From positions 1-10,356 of the forward strand of contig JANYBA010000082.1 of the NCBI GenBank assembly GCA_025360985.1: a DNA stretch of 10,356 bases, read 5' to 3'. A program made the translations under genes and the position numbers. Of the stretch, positions 1 through 7,627 are shown piece after piece (the first letter of the stretch is position 1; the number at the start of each line of letters is the position of its first letter). The notes beneath the pieces are model-generated. The model was not told the origin of the DNA. It did not search any database and saw only the letters and a program-made list of their open reading frames with translations. Origin of the DNA: Gammaproteobacteria bacterium (GTDB lineage: Bacteria > Pseudomonadota > Gammaproteobacteria > Xanthomonadales > Xanthomonadaceae).

Positions 1-1341
1 GCGATCCTCTTGATCGCGCTGGTCGGTTACGGCGCCTCGCGCTACATCCCGCCGGCGCCGCCGACCGCGCCAGACACGAAGATCGACTGGAACCCGCTCA
101 CCGCCAGCCTGCCGATCATCAAGCTGTGCATGCGCGAGCGCGCCGTATTCAATTCCGTGCTCGGCATCTCCTGGTTCTGGTTCCTCGGCACCGCGCTTAC
201 CGCGCAGCTGCCCGTTTACGCCGAGGCCAACCTCGGCGGCGGCCCGGCGCTGTACCTGCTGACCCTGGCGGTGTTCTCGGTCGGCACAGCGATCGGCTCG
301 CTACTGTGCGAGAAACTTTCGCACCGCACCGTCGAAATCGGGCTGGTGCCGCTCGGCGCGATCGGCGTCACTGCCTGCGGCATCGCGCTGTATTTCGCCC
401 GCAGCGGGCTGGCGCCGGTGCATGGCCTCGGCGTGATGGCCTTCCTGGCCGCGCCCGGCAGCCTGCCGGTGCTGTTGTCGCTGGCCGGCATCGGCGTGTT
501 TGGCGGCTTCTACCTGGTGCCCTTGTTCGCCCTGGTGCAAAGCCGCACGCCCAAGCCCGAGATCTCGCGGGTGATCGCCGGCAACAACATCCTCAACGCG
601 CTGTTCATCGTCGCCGCGGCGGTTTTCGGCATCGTCGCGCAGAAAGTCTGGCACTGGACGATTCCGCAGTTCTTCCTCGCCGTCGCGATCATGAACGGGC
701 TGGTGGCGCTCTACATCTTCACCCTGGTGCCCGAGTTCCTGATGCGCTTCGTCGCTTGGCTGCTCACGCACGCGCTGTATCGCGCCAAGGTCATCGGCAT
801 CGACGACAACGTGCCCGACGAGGGCCCGGCGTTGGTCGTCTGCAACCACGTCAGCTACATGGATCCGCTGGTGCTGATGGGCGCGATCCCGCGGCCGACC
901 CGCTTCGTCATGTACTACAAGATCTTCAACACGCCCGGCGCCAGCTGGCTGTTCCGCAACGCCCGCGCGATCCCGATCGCCGGCGCCAGAGAAGACCCGG
1001 CGGTGATGGCCGCGGCGTTCGCCGAAGTCGACAAGGCACTCGCCGAGGGCGAGATCGTCGGCATTTTCCCGGAAGGAAAACTCACGACCGACGGCGAAAT
1101 CGCCGAATTCAAGACCGGGCTCGAACGCATCCTGAAAACGCGGCCGGTGCCGGTGGTGCCGATGGCTCTGCGCGGGATGTGGGCCAGCCTGTTCAGTCGG
1201 CGCGAGGGACGGCTGTGGCGCTTGCCGCGGCGCCTGCGCGCGCGCATTGAGCTGGAAGCGGCGCCGCCGATACCCGGCGACCAGGTCACTGCCGCGCAAC
1301 TCGAAGCCATCGTCCGCAAATTGCGCGGCGATCGCGCCTAG
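1..1341 (+). CDS. MFS transporter (LplT-like) fused to PlsC-type 1-acylglycerol-3-phosphate acyltransferase, 5'-truncated by window edge
   Basis: The reading frame is open from base 1, so the gene begins upstream; the TTG at 10 is not a credible start. The first ~735 bases encode hydrophobic helices typical of the C-terminal half of an MFS permease (clear segments near 145-215, 250-310, 340-400, 430-545, 595-650 and 675-735). A cytosolic PlsC/LPLAT acyltransferase domain follows. It has the catalytic NHxxxxD motif at 844-864 (NHVSYMD), an FPEGK motif at 1066-1080 followed by a conserved FKTG, and a VPVVPM block near 1150. LplT flips lysophospholipids across the inner membrane and the acyltransferase re-acylates them, so the fusion probably couples uptake and repair of lysophospholipid; this role is inferred from the families. 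Translation stops just after the acyltransferase, so the acyl-ACP synthetase domain found in Aas proteins is absent. The TAG stop overlaps the convergent ampE stop. Confidence 0.9.
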   Translation, partial: AILLIALVGYGASRYIPPAPPTAPDTKIDWNPLTASLPIIKLCMRERAVFNSVLGISWFWFLGTALTAQLPVYAEANLGGGPALYLLTLAVFSVGTAIGSLLCEKLSHRTVEIGLVPLGAIGVTACGIALYFARSGLAPVHGLGVMAFLAAPGSLPVLLSLAGIGVFGGFYLVPLFALVQSRTPKPEISRVIAGNNILNALFIVAAAVFGIVAQKVWHWTIPQFFLAVAIMNGLVALYIFTLVPEFLMRFVAWLLTHALYRAKVIGIDDNVPDEGPALVVCNHVSYMDPLVLMGAIPRPTRFVMYYKIFNTPGASWLFRNARAIPIAGAREDPAVMAAAFAEVDKALAEGEIVGIFPEGKLTTDGEIAEFKTGLERILKTRPVPVVPMALRGMWASLFSRREGRLWRLPRRLRARIELEAAPPIPGDQVTAAQLEAIVRKLRGDRA

Positions 1342-2225
1342 GTGCCGAAGCCGGCGACCACGAACAGGGCCAGCAACGCCAGCCACAGCAACAGCACGCG
1401 CCAGACCAGGCTCATGGCGTCGCGCAATTCGAGCAACGCTGGCGCTTGCGCCGGACCGTCCACGGCGTAGGCGTCTTCCTCGCGCAATTCGCAGACCACG
1501 CTGGCCCGCGCCGCCGCGCCCAGGAAACCGATGTCCAGCCGCCAGCCGCCCTGGGCATGCCAATCGCGCCACGCCGCCAACACGCCGTCGAAATCCGCCG
1601 CCAGGGCCAAGGCCAGCGTCATCAGGTGCGCCACCGGCCAGTTGAGCAGGGCGAGGAAATCCTTCGCCGCTTCGCCCTGCACCGGCGGCAACAGGCTTTG
1701 CGCGCGTCCCTGCGCCGCGAGGGACGCCAGGCGATAGCCGATCGCGCCGGCCGGCCCGAGCAGCAGGAACCAGAACAGCACGCCGAACCAGCGCCAGAGC
1801 GCACAGTGGAATACCGCTTCCACCAGCGCGGGCCCTTCGAGCGTGGGTTCGCCGCCGTCCGGGAACAAGGCGGCCGCAGCCGCGCGCCGCGCCGCCGGAT
1901 CGCGCGCCTCGACGACGGCGTCGACGTCGAGGTCGAGGTCGCGTGGCCCCCAGCTCAGCACCAGGACGCTGAGCGCGAAAACGAACATGGGCAGCCCGTA
2001 GTGACGATCGCCCAACAGCCATTGCAGGCCAGCCACGGCCAGCACCGGCAGTCCGACGCCGATCACCAGCCCGAATCGGCCGCGCCAGGCGCTCTGGCCG
2101 CCGAGCCATCGGCCCAGCCATTTGAGCCAGGCGGTGAACCAGCCGTAGCGGCGGATCGCCGCCAGGCCCGGCGCGATGTGTCCGAGCACCAGCGACAACA
2201 CGACAGCGATCAGGGTCAGGGCCAT
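1338..2225 (-). CDS. ampE: AmpE-family regulatory signalling modulator, inner-membrane protein
   Basis: A 295-aa polytopic membrane protein of about the usual AmpE length. TM segments are visible near residues 1-20, 52-71, 77-92, 146-165 and 272-292. Residues 93-103 (GPRDLDLDVDA) and the segment around 140-160 (FHCALWRWFGVLFWFLLLGPAG) match the AmpE/CobD-CbiB-like family. AmpE is classically an inner-membrane partner of the AmpD muropeptide amidase in beta-lactamase induction. No ampD lies beside it here, so a role in beta-lactam sensing is not supported by context. The ATG at 2225 is chosen because it opens directly into the typical N-terminal helix; no good Shine-Dalgarno precedes it. It is the last gene of the minus-strand cluster, 46 bp after nudC, and probably relies on operon transcription. 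Its TAG stop (1338-1340) lies within the CTAG shared with the convergent gene. Confidence 0.85.
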   Translation of the reverse strand: MALTLIAVVLSLVLGHIAPGLAAIRRYGWFTAWLKWLGRWLGGQSAWRGRFGLVIGVGLPVLAVAGLQWLLGDRHYGLPMFVFALSVLVLSWGPRDLDLDVDAVVEARDPAARRAAAAALFPDGGEPTLEGPALVEAVFHCALWRWFGVLFWFLLLGPAGAIGYRLASLAAQGRAQSLLPPVQGEAAKDFLALLNWPVAHLMTLALALAADFDGVLAAWRDWHAQGGWRLDIGFLGAAARASVVCELREEDAYAVDGPAQAPALLELRDAMSLVWRVLLLWLALLALFVVAGFGT

Positions 2226-2238
2226 GGCGTGATTCTAA

Positions 2239-2260
2239 GCCTGAATGCCTATGCCTGAAT
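2239..2260. repeat. Short direct repeat GCCTGAAT x2 in the nudC-ampE gap
   Basis: The octamer GCCTGAAT occurs at 2239-2246 and again at 2253-2260, a 14-bp period, and fills much of the only untranslated gap between nudC and ampE. No function is apparent. It may be a small tandem duplication. Confidence 0.4.
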
Positions 2261-2271
2261 CCGGCGGCGTT

Positions 2272-3153
2272 TCAGCGGTCCGCCAGCCAGTCGTCGATCA
2301 GCCAGCGCGAGATCGACAGCCGCGGCGACACCTGCATCGCGCCGCTGGCGGTCAGCGCACGCAGTTCGGTCGCGCTGAACCACTGCGCCGCCTCCAGCTC
2401 GTCGCCAGCGCGGGCGGGCTGCGGATCGGCTTCGGCGCGAAAACCGACCATGAGTGCCGATGGGAATGGCCAAGGCTGCGAAGCCGCATAAACGACGGAA
2501 CGAACACGCACGCCGGCTTCTTCCAGCACCTCGCGCGCCACCGCCTGTTCGAGCGATTCGCCCGGCTCGAGGAATCCGGCCAACACCGACCAGCGCCCTT
2601 CCGGCCAACTCGCTTGCCGCCCGAGCAGGAGTCGTTCGCCGTCGCTGACCGCGACGATGATCGCCGGATCGGTGCGCGGGTAATGCTCGAGCGCGCAGCC
2701 GGGGCACAACAGCATGTGGCCACCGCGCCGGACTTCGAGCGCGCTGCCGCAGCCGCCGCAGAAGCGATTGCGTTCGCGCCAGTGCAGCAGGGCGCGGGCC
2801 TGCGCGAAGATGCTTGCCTCGAAGGCCGGCCAGGTCGCGGCGGCCGTGCGCAGGTCGATCGCCTCGACCGGAATTTCCGCGCGGGCCAGCGCCGGCAACG
2901 CGAAGCAGGCGCCGCCTTCATCGTCCTTGCCCAGGAAAACGGCCTCGGTCGGCAAGTCCGGCGCCACATCGGCGCCAACCGGAAAGCGCAAGGCCTCGGG
3001 ATCACCGCAGCCGCGCGCCTGGCCGTCGGCATCGAGCACCAGCACTTTCGCGTTGGACCAAAGGGCGGCCAGCGCGTCAGCATCGGTGCGCAAGTCATCG
3101 GCCCGATCCAGGCCGCCGTGCTGGAAGGCGTAGCGCCGTTCCGCTTCGGTCAC
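2272..3153 (-). CDS. nudC: NAD(H) pyrophosphatase NudC, zinc-ribbon Nudix hydrolase (also candidate NAD-cap RNA decapping enzyme)
   Basis: A 293-aa protein with the full NudC layout. The N-terminal domain (to ~125) is followed by a zinc ribbon with Cys132, Cys135, Cys150 and Cys153. The Nudix box GX5EX7REUXEEXGU is intact at residues 193-215 (G193, E199, R207-E208, E211-E212, G214). The NADH-specificity signature SQPWPFP is at 225-231. NudC hydrolyses NADH to NMNH and AMP and, in Escherichia coli, removes NAD caps from RNA 5' ends. The signature is usually SQPWPFPxS; here the last position is Ala233, with Ser232 just before it. The start is GTG (3153-3151), overlapping the erpA TGA stop as GTGA, which points to translational coupling. 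The N-terminal motif [17 protein letters not shown] resembles that of NudC relatives and supports this start. Confidence 0.95.
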   Translation of the reverse strand: MTEAERRYAFQHGGLDRADDLRTDADALAALWSNAKVLVLDADGQARGCGDPEALRFPVGADVAPDLPTEAVFLGKDDEGGACFALPALARAEIPVEAIDLRTAAATWPAFEASIFAQARALLHWRERNRFCGGCGSALEVRRGGHMLLCPGCALEHYPRTDPAIIVAVSDGERLLLGRQASWPEGRWSVLAGFLEPGESLEQAVAREVLEEAGVRVRSVVYAASQPWPFPSALMVGFRAEADPQPARAGDELEAAQWFSATELRALTASGAMQVSPRLSISRWLIDDWLADR

Positions 3154-3509
3154 GCGGAAAAGCTGCTGCCGCAGCCGCAGGTGGTCTTGGCGTTGGGGTT
3201 GCGGATCACGAACTGCGCGCCCTGCAGGTTCTCGCGGTAGTCGACTTCGGCGCCGGCCAGGTATTGCAGGCTGAGCGGATCCACCAGCAGGGTGACGCCA
3301 TCGCGCTCGACCGCCAGGTCGTCCTCGGCGCGTTCTTCCTCGAAGGCGAAACCGTACTGGAACCCTGAACAGCCACCGCCGCTGATATAGACCCGCAGCT
3401 TCAGCGCCGGGTTGCCTTCCTCGGCGATCAGGGCCGCGACCTTGCCGGCGGCGGCGGCGGTGAATTCCAGCGGCCGGTCGAGGTCCTGGTAGCTCGGTGC
3501 GTCGTTCAT
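3150..3509 (-). CDS. erpA: ErpA, A-type iron-sulfur cluster carrier/insertion protein
   Basis: A 119-aa HesB/IscA-family protein with the three cluster-ligating cysteines: Cys47 in [11 protein letters not shown] and Cys111/Cys113 in the C-terminal CGCG. The GFQYGF context and the motif [20 protein letters not shown] fit ErpA better than IscA or SufA. Such proteins carry 4Fe-4S clusters from the ISC or SUF scaffold to apo-enzymes in the cytoplasm; ErpA is often essential for respiration and isoprenoid synthesis. The ATG at 3509 gives the usual length; no strong ribosome-binding site precedes it, only a GGCGGGC stretch too far upstream. It starts 30 bp after the bactofilin stop, in the same frame, so ribosomes finishing that gene may help. 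It ends in a 4-bp overlap with nudC. No Fe-S assembly genes are nearby. Confidence 0.95.
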   Translation of the reverse strand: MNDAPSYQDLDRPLEFTAAAAGKVAALIAEEGNPALKLRVYISGGGCSGFQYGFAFEEERAEDDLAVERDGVTLLVDPLSLQYLAGAEVDYRENLQGAQFVIRNPNAKTTCGCGSSFSA

Positions 3510-3539
3510 ATGTTCAAAGTATGCGCCCGCCAGCCTTGA

Positions 3540-3965
3540 TCAAGGGGCGGTGGCGCCGTCGGCCGACGTGCCCGGGCCGGTCAGTTGCGCCATCGGGGCG
3601 TCGGCATGGATGAGCCGGCCAGTGATCATCGCGCCGGCGGTCATTTCCACCACCTTGTAGTAGATGTTGCCCTGCACCCGCGCATTGGCCGCGAGCTCGA
3701 TGCGTTCGCTGGCATGGACATCGCCGTTCATCTGCCCGGCGATGACCACCACCGGCGCGCGCACTTCGCCTTCTACGCAGCCCTGTTTGGCCACGGTCAG
3801 GACCGCCGCGACGCCGTCGTCGGCGACGATCTTGCCGATGATCCGGCCTTCGACGTACAAGCCGCCGGAAAACGCCACGTCGCCGCGCAGCACGACGCGC
3901 GGCCCGATCAGGGTTTCCACGGCGTTGCTGCCATTGCGCGTGCCCTTGCCCTTGTCTCCGAACAC
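3540..3965 (-). CDS. Bactofilin, polymer-forming cytoskeletal protein (GTG start)
   Basis: A bactofilin of 141 aa with a short disordered N-terminus and a right-handed beta-helix core containing the hallmark DVxFSGGLYVEGRIxGKI segment, followed by repeating turns (VEGEVRAPVVVIAGQMNGDV, ARVQGNIYYKVVEM, AMITGRLIHAD). Bactofilins self-assemble without nucleotide into filaments that organise cell shape, stalks or peptidoglycan enzymes at the inner face of the membrane. I place the start at GTG 3965. It is preceded by AGGGAG with a 6-nt spacer, lies 1 bp after the upstream stop, and yields MFGDKGKG, the type of N-terminus seen in proteobacterial bactofilins. An ATG at 4025 would add 20 residues but lies inside the DUF6776 gene and overlaps it by 59 bp. 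The C-terminal tail after the helix is short and low in complexity. Confidence 0.9.
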   Translation of the reverse strand: MFGDKGKGTRNGSNAVETLIGPRVVLRGDVAFSGGLYVEGRIIGKIVADDGVAAVLTVAKQGCVEGEVRAPVVVIAGQMNGDVHASERIELAANARVQGNIYYKVVEMTAGAMITGRLIHADAPMAQLTGPGTSADGATAP

Positions 3966-3966
3966 G

Positions 3967-4698
3967 TCATTCTCCCTGGGTCTTGCCGACTTGCCATGCA
4001 AAGGTCTGTTCGACGTCTTCGCCATTGCCGTGCAGTTTCACCTTCACCCGCTGCGGGGTGAATCCGGGCGGCAGCATCACGCTGTCCTCGACCTGCTGGA
4101 AGTAGCGGAACGAAAACGGCTTGCCGGCGGCGCCGGGCTTTTGCAGCAAGTCGTCCCAGCTGACGGTGGCGAGCTTGCCGGCGCGCACGCCTTCGACCGA
4201 GAAGCGCATTTCGCCCTTGCTGATGGCGCCACGGTTCAGGTTCTGGGTGAGCGTGACCGTGTAGTGCCAGGTGCCGCCGTTCTCGGCGGCAAATTGCGCC
4301 TCGTGCACGCGCAGGCCGTGGCGTTGGCCGGTCGAACCGACCAGGCGTTCGTAGAAATCGACGTCGGCGCGCAAGCCGGAGATTTCCTCCTCACGGTCGG
4401 CGAGGGTCGACTGCAAATCGACATTCGCGCTGCGGCTGATCTGGTCGGAGCGCTTGAGCGTGGCCACCTGCTGGCGCAATTGCTTGAGCGCGACGTCCTG
4501 TTCGCGAAGTTGCTGCCGGGACTGGGCCAGTTCCCCGCGCGTGCCGGAAAGATCCGGCGCCGCCAGGCCGCTGGCATAGCGCCAGGCCAGCGCCAGGCTC
4601 GCCACCCAGGCCACGGTCAGCGCGATCCAGAACACGCGGCGCAAGGGCTGATGTGGCACGATCTGGAATCGCTGGGGGTCGGGGCCGGGGGAACTCAT
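3967..4698 (-). CDS. DUF6776 family protein: single-TM, coiled-coil membrane protein
   Basis: A 243-aa protein. A short cytoplasmic N-terminus (with FQIVPHQPLRR) leads into one TM helix at about residues 22-40, then a long heptad-rich coiled coil (about 52-118, many Gln, Leu, Arg and Glu), then a C-terminal domain (about 125-238) rich in predicted beta strands (TWHYTVTLTQNL, GEMRFSVEG, RVKVKLHGNGE). I recognise this as the DUF6776 family; its biochemical function is unknown. The topology suggests that the coiled coil and C-terminal domain lie in the periplasm. Directly upstream of the bactofilin gene, with a 1-bp gap, it could be that protein's membrane partner; this is inference from position. 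The ATG at 4698 is preferred because relatives begin shortly before the FxIxPHxPLR motif. An in-frame ATG at 4734 would add 12 residues; neither start has a clear ribosome-binding site. Confidence 0.78.
   Translation of the reverse strand: MSSPGPDPQRFQIVPHQPLRRVFWIALTVAWVASLALAWRYASGLAAPDLSGTRGELAQSRQQLREQDVALKQLRQQVATLKRSDQISRSANVDLQSTLADREEEISGLRADVDFYERLVGSTGQRHGLRVHEAQFAAENGGTWHYTVTLTQNLNRGAISKGEMRFSVEGVRAGKLATVSWDDLLQKPGAAGKPFSFRYFQQVEDSVMLPPGFTPQRVKVKLHGNGEDVEQTFAWQVGKTQGE
3972..3977 (-). promoter_or_regulatory. Shine-Dalgarno AGGGAG deciding the bactofilin start
   Basis: On the minus strand AGGGAG lies 6 nt upstream of the GTG at 3965. It sits within the last codons of the DUF6776 gene (Gln-Gly-Glu-stop). 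It is the best ribosome-binding site in the cluster and the main reason to prefer the short bactofilin start. Confidence 0.75.
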
Positions 4699-4719
4699 CC
4701 GGACAGGATACCGGTCCGG
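4699..4719. repeat. Inverted repeat CCGGAC-N9-GTCCGG abutting the DUF6776 start
   Basis: Arms at 4699-4704 and 4714-4719 are perfect 6-bp complements around a 9-base loop, directly against the ATG at 4698. In the mRNA this could form a small hairpin over the place where a Shine-Dalgarno would be. If the longer start at 4734 is used, it lies inside coding sequence instead. Confidence 0.4.
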
Positions 4720-4756
4720 CAAGTCCCGGGCCATGAAGGGGAAATCGGCGGCCGGC

Positions 4757-4787
4757 TTGCCCGCGCGGGCGGCCGACGCGATATGCT
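4757..4787 (+). promoter_or_regulatory. Weak sigma-70-like promoter candidate for the signalling operon
   Basis: TTGCCC (4757-4762) and TATGCT (4782-4787) each match four of six consensus bases with a 19-bp spacer, about 40 bp before the ATG at 4830. The spacing is long and the matches are weak. The most AT-rich part of the intergenic region runs from about 4780 to 4820, where a promoter would be expected. Confidence 0.25.
4759..4770. promoter_or_regulatory. Perfect 12-bp palindrome GCCCGCGCGGGC in the divergent intergenic region (possible operator)
   Basis: This sequence is identical to its reverse complement. It lies between the divergent DUF6776 and FimX-like genes and overlaps the candidate -35 element of the latter. 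It could be a dimeric regulator site, but GC-rich palindromes arise easily by chance at this base composition. Confidence 0.3.
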
Positions 4788-4817
4788 TACTGGGTCACAA
4801 TTAGGTATTGGTCTCGC

Positions 4818-4822
4818 AAAGG
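4818..4822 (+). promoter_or_regulatory. Ribosome-binding site AAAGG for the FimX-like gene
   Basis: AAAGG is followed by a 7-nt spacer before the ATG at 4830. It is a modest match, but the spacing is good and it supports this start. Confidence 0.5.
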
Positions 4823-4829
4823 TTGCCTG

Positions 4830-7627
4830 ATGAATTTGCACGACGAGTCCCAACTCGCCGAACGCCAGCCCGTTCGCCTGCTGCAGCGGCTGCCGGAGCG
4901 GATTGGAACGATGCTGGTCCGGCTGCGCCGATTCGAGCGCCTGGGTTGGGACATCAACGGCTTGGCCATGGCGCGCGATGACGCGCGCCGCTGGGCCGAG
5001 GACTGCCATCGGGAGGGCCTGGCGCCCACCGCCGCGGCACTGCGCGACCTGGTTGCCAGCCTCGACGACTGCCTGTCGGTCGAGGTCCTGCCCGACTTCG
5101 ACACCGGCGCCAACTGGCTGGCCCGTACCGAACGGATCCTGGCCGAACTTCCTGAGCCGCCGGTCGAAGTCGCGGCGCCGGCGCCCTTGCCGGCGCACAT
5201 GATGTCCTTGCGCGAAGCCGTGCTGTTGATGGATGCCGAGGAACTGGCCGGATCATCGTCCGACGACATCGTCATGACCCCGCTGGTGCCCGAGGCCGAG
5301 GCGGAGCCTGAATTCGACATCAGTTTTGGCGCCGCCTGGACCGACAACCTCCACCAGGACCCCGAGCCGCCGATTCTTGCGCCGCCACCGCCACCGCCAC
5401 CGCTGCCACCGCGTCCGGCGCCTGCGCGTCCGGCGCCGGCGCCTGCGCCGCCGCCGACACCTGCACCCGCCCCCGTGGCCCGCCCGCCCGTGACGCCGAT
5501 GGCGCCCATTGTTGCCGCCCGCCCGCCGGCGCCACAGATGGTGGCCACGCGCAGCGGCGCGGCCGATGCGATCCAGCTGACGGTTCCCGACGGCTTCCGC
5601 CTTTACCACCTGACCGCGCACGGTCCGCTGTCGGTCGAACTCGACCAGCGGCTCGAGGCGCAGGGCCTGGAGATCGAATTGCTGGAGGACGTCGACGAAC
5701 TCAAGGAATTGCTCGGCGCCCTGCCCGCCGACCTGATCCTGATCGACGCCGATTTCAGCACCCGGCTCGAAGGCCTCGGCGAGTCGGTGCACCAGGCGCG
5801 CCAGCGCTTCGGCAAGCGCCGCCTGCTGGTGGTGGCGATCAGCGAAGCCGACGACATCAACCTGCGCCTGTCGGCGCGGCGAGCCGGCGTCGACGCGCTC
5901 GTGGTCGATCCGCACAGCGCCAACGACATACTCAAGCGGCTGCAGGCCTTGCTCGACCCGGAACGCCAGGAATCCTACCGGGTGCTGATCGTCGAGGACG
6001 ACCGCGGCCAGGCCCTGTTCGCCGAAGGCATCCTGCGCAATGCCGGCATGGAGTCGATGGTGGTGCTCGATGCGCTCGGAGTGATGCCGGCGCTCGACCA
6101 GTTCCACCCCGACATGATCCTGATGGACCTGAACATGCCCGGCGCCAACGGCATCGAACTGACCGCGCTGATCCGCGAGCGCGAAGAGTTCGCGCACACG
6201 CCGATCGTGTTCCTGTCCGGCGAGAGCAGCGAAGACCTGCAATTCGACGCCATCGACGCCGGTGGCGACGATTTCCTGAGCAAACCGATCCGGCCGCGGC
6301 ACCTGATCTCGGCGGTGCAAAGCCGCGTGCGCCGGCACCGCACGCTGGCCAAGCGGCAAAGCAAGCGACCCGATCGCGACCCCGCCACCGGCATGGTCTA
6401 TCGCAGCGCCCTGCTCGACCTGGTCACCGACAACCTGCACGCCGGCCAGAATAAGGGCGGCCTGCTGTTCGTCGAGATCGACGGCCTCGGCCTGTTGCGC
6501 GAGCGGATCGGCCTGGCGGCGCTCGAGCAGTTGCTCGGCGACGTCAGTCGCGCCTTCACCAGCCTGCTCGGCGGCCTGCAGGTCACCCGCATCGGCGACG
6601 GCAGCTACCTGGTGCTCGATACCGAACGGGAGGAATCGCGGCTGGAAGTGCTCGGCATCATGATCCGCAACAACCTGGCCGAGAAGTCCTTCCAGGCGCT
6701 GGGGCAACCGGTGCGGCTGCGCATGTCGGTGGGCATCTGTTCGTTCGCGCACGGATTCGCCGATGCCAACGTCATGCTCAATGCGGTCGAGAAAGTCGCC
6801 CGCGAGGCGCGCGGCCACGAACGCGGCATCCGCCGCTACGAGGCGCCCAAGCCCGCCGAAGTCCGCCGCGCCGCCGATGCCGCCCACCTGGTGCTGGAAG
6901 CGCTGCAACAACGGCGCATGGAAGTGGTGTACCAGCCGGTGGTCGCGGTCGCCGGCAGCGACCAGGCGCAGTACCAGTTGCTGCTGCGGCTACGCGACGC
7001 CGATGGCAAGCTGCACAACGCCGCCGAGGTCGTGCCGATCGCCGAGCAAGCCGGCCTGATCGTTGAAATAGATCGCTGGGTAGTCGGCCAGGCGCTGGCG
7101 CTGATCCGCGCGCAGCGCGACAAGCAACGCGCGTTGCGCTTGTTCGTCACCCAATCGGCGCACACCCTGGCCACGCCCGGGCAGGCCGAATGGCTGCGCA
7201 CCGAACTGATGGTCAACGAAATCGACGGCAGCGCGCTGGTGATCGAGATCCGGCTCGAGGACGCGGCCGTCAACGCCACCGAAGTCGGGCGCTTCTGCGG
7301 CGAGCTGGTCGCTGACGGCGTGCCATTCTGCCTCGGCCAGTTCCAGGCCGGCACCGAAGCCGAATCCCAGCTCAACCAGCTGCCGCTGGCTTTCATCAAG
7401 CTGGCGCGCAAGTACACCATGAACACGCCGACCTCGGAGTTGCGCGACGAGCTCAAGACCATGATCGACCTCGCCCACCGGCGCGGGCTGGAAGTCATCG
7501 GCCCGGCGGTCGAGGACGCGCAATCGGCCGCGGCGCTGTGGATGAGCGGCATCGATTTCATCCAGGGCAACCTGGTCCAGGAAGCGAACCTCGACATCAA
7601 TTTCGACTTCCACCAGGCGGTCCTTTG

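Noticed and set aside
301..2121. A 606-codon minus-strand frame spanning the fusion gene and ampE
   Set aside because: It crosses two well-supported genes in another frame and its translation is Arg/Gly/Ala/Asp-rich noise.
2245..3240. A 331-codon plus-strand frame opposite nudC
   Set aside because: It is the shadow of nudC, with no domain or start signal, while nudC has an intact zinc ribbon and Nudix box.
4023..4025. ATG at 4025 as the bactofilin start
   Set aside because: It needs a 59-bp overlap with the upstream gene. The GTG at 3965 has a better ribosome-binding site and a family-like N-terminus.
4977..5080. Possible Hpt-like site around His60 in the N-terminal region of the FimX-like protein
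   Set aside because: There is one His in a helical region, but the H-x-L-K-G/S pattern of Hpt domains is missing.
5382..5402. CCG/CCA repeat considered as a phase-variable microsatellite
   Set aside because: The repeat unit is a multiple of three inside a proline linker, so slippage would change linker length but not frame; on-off phase variation is not supported.
5253..6911. A 552-codon minus-strand frame opposite the FimX-like gene
   Set aside because: Low-complexity composition rich in Gln, Arg, Val and Ala, no family resemblance, and fully covered by the receiver and GGDEF coding on the other strand.
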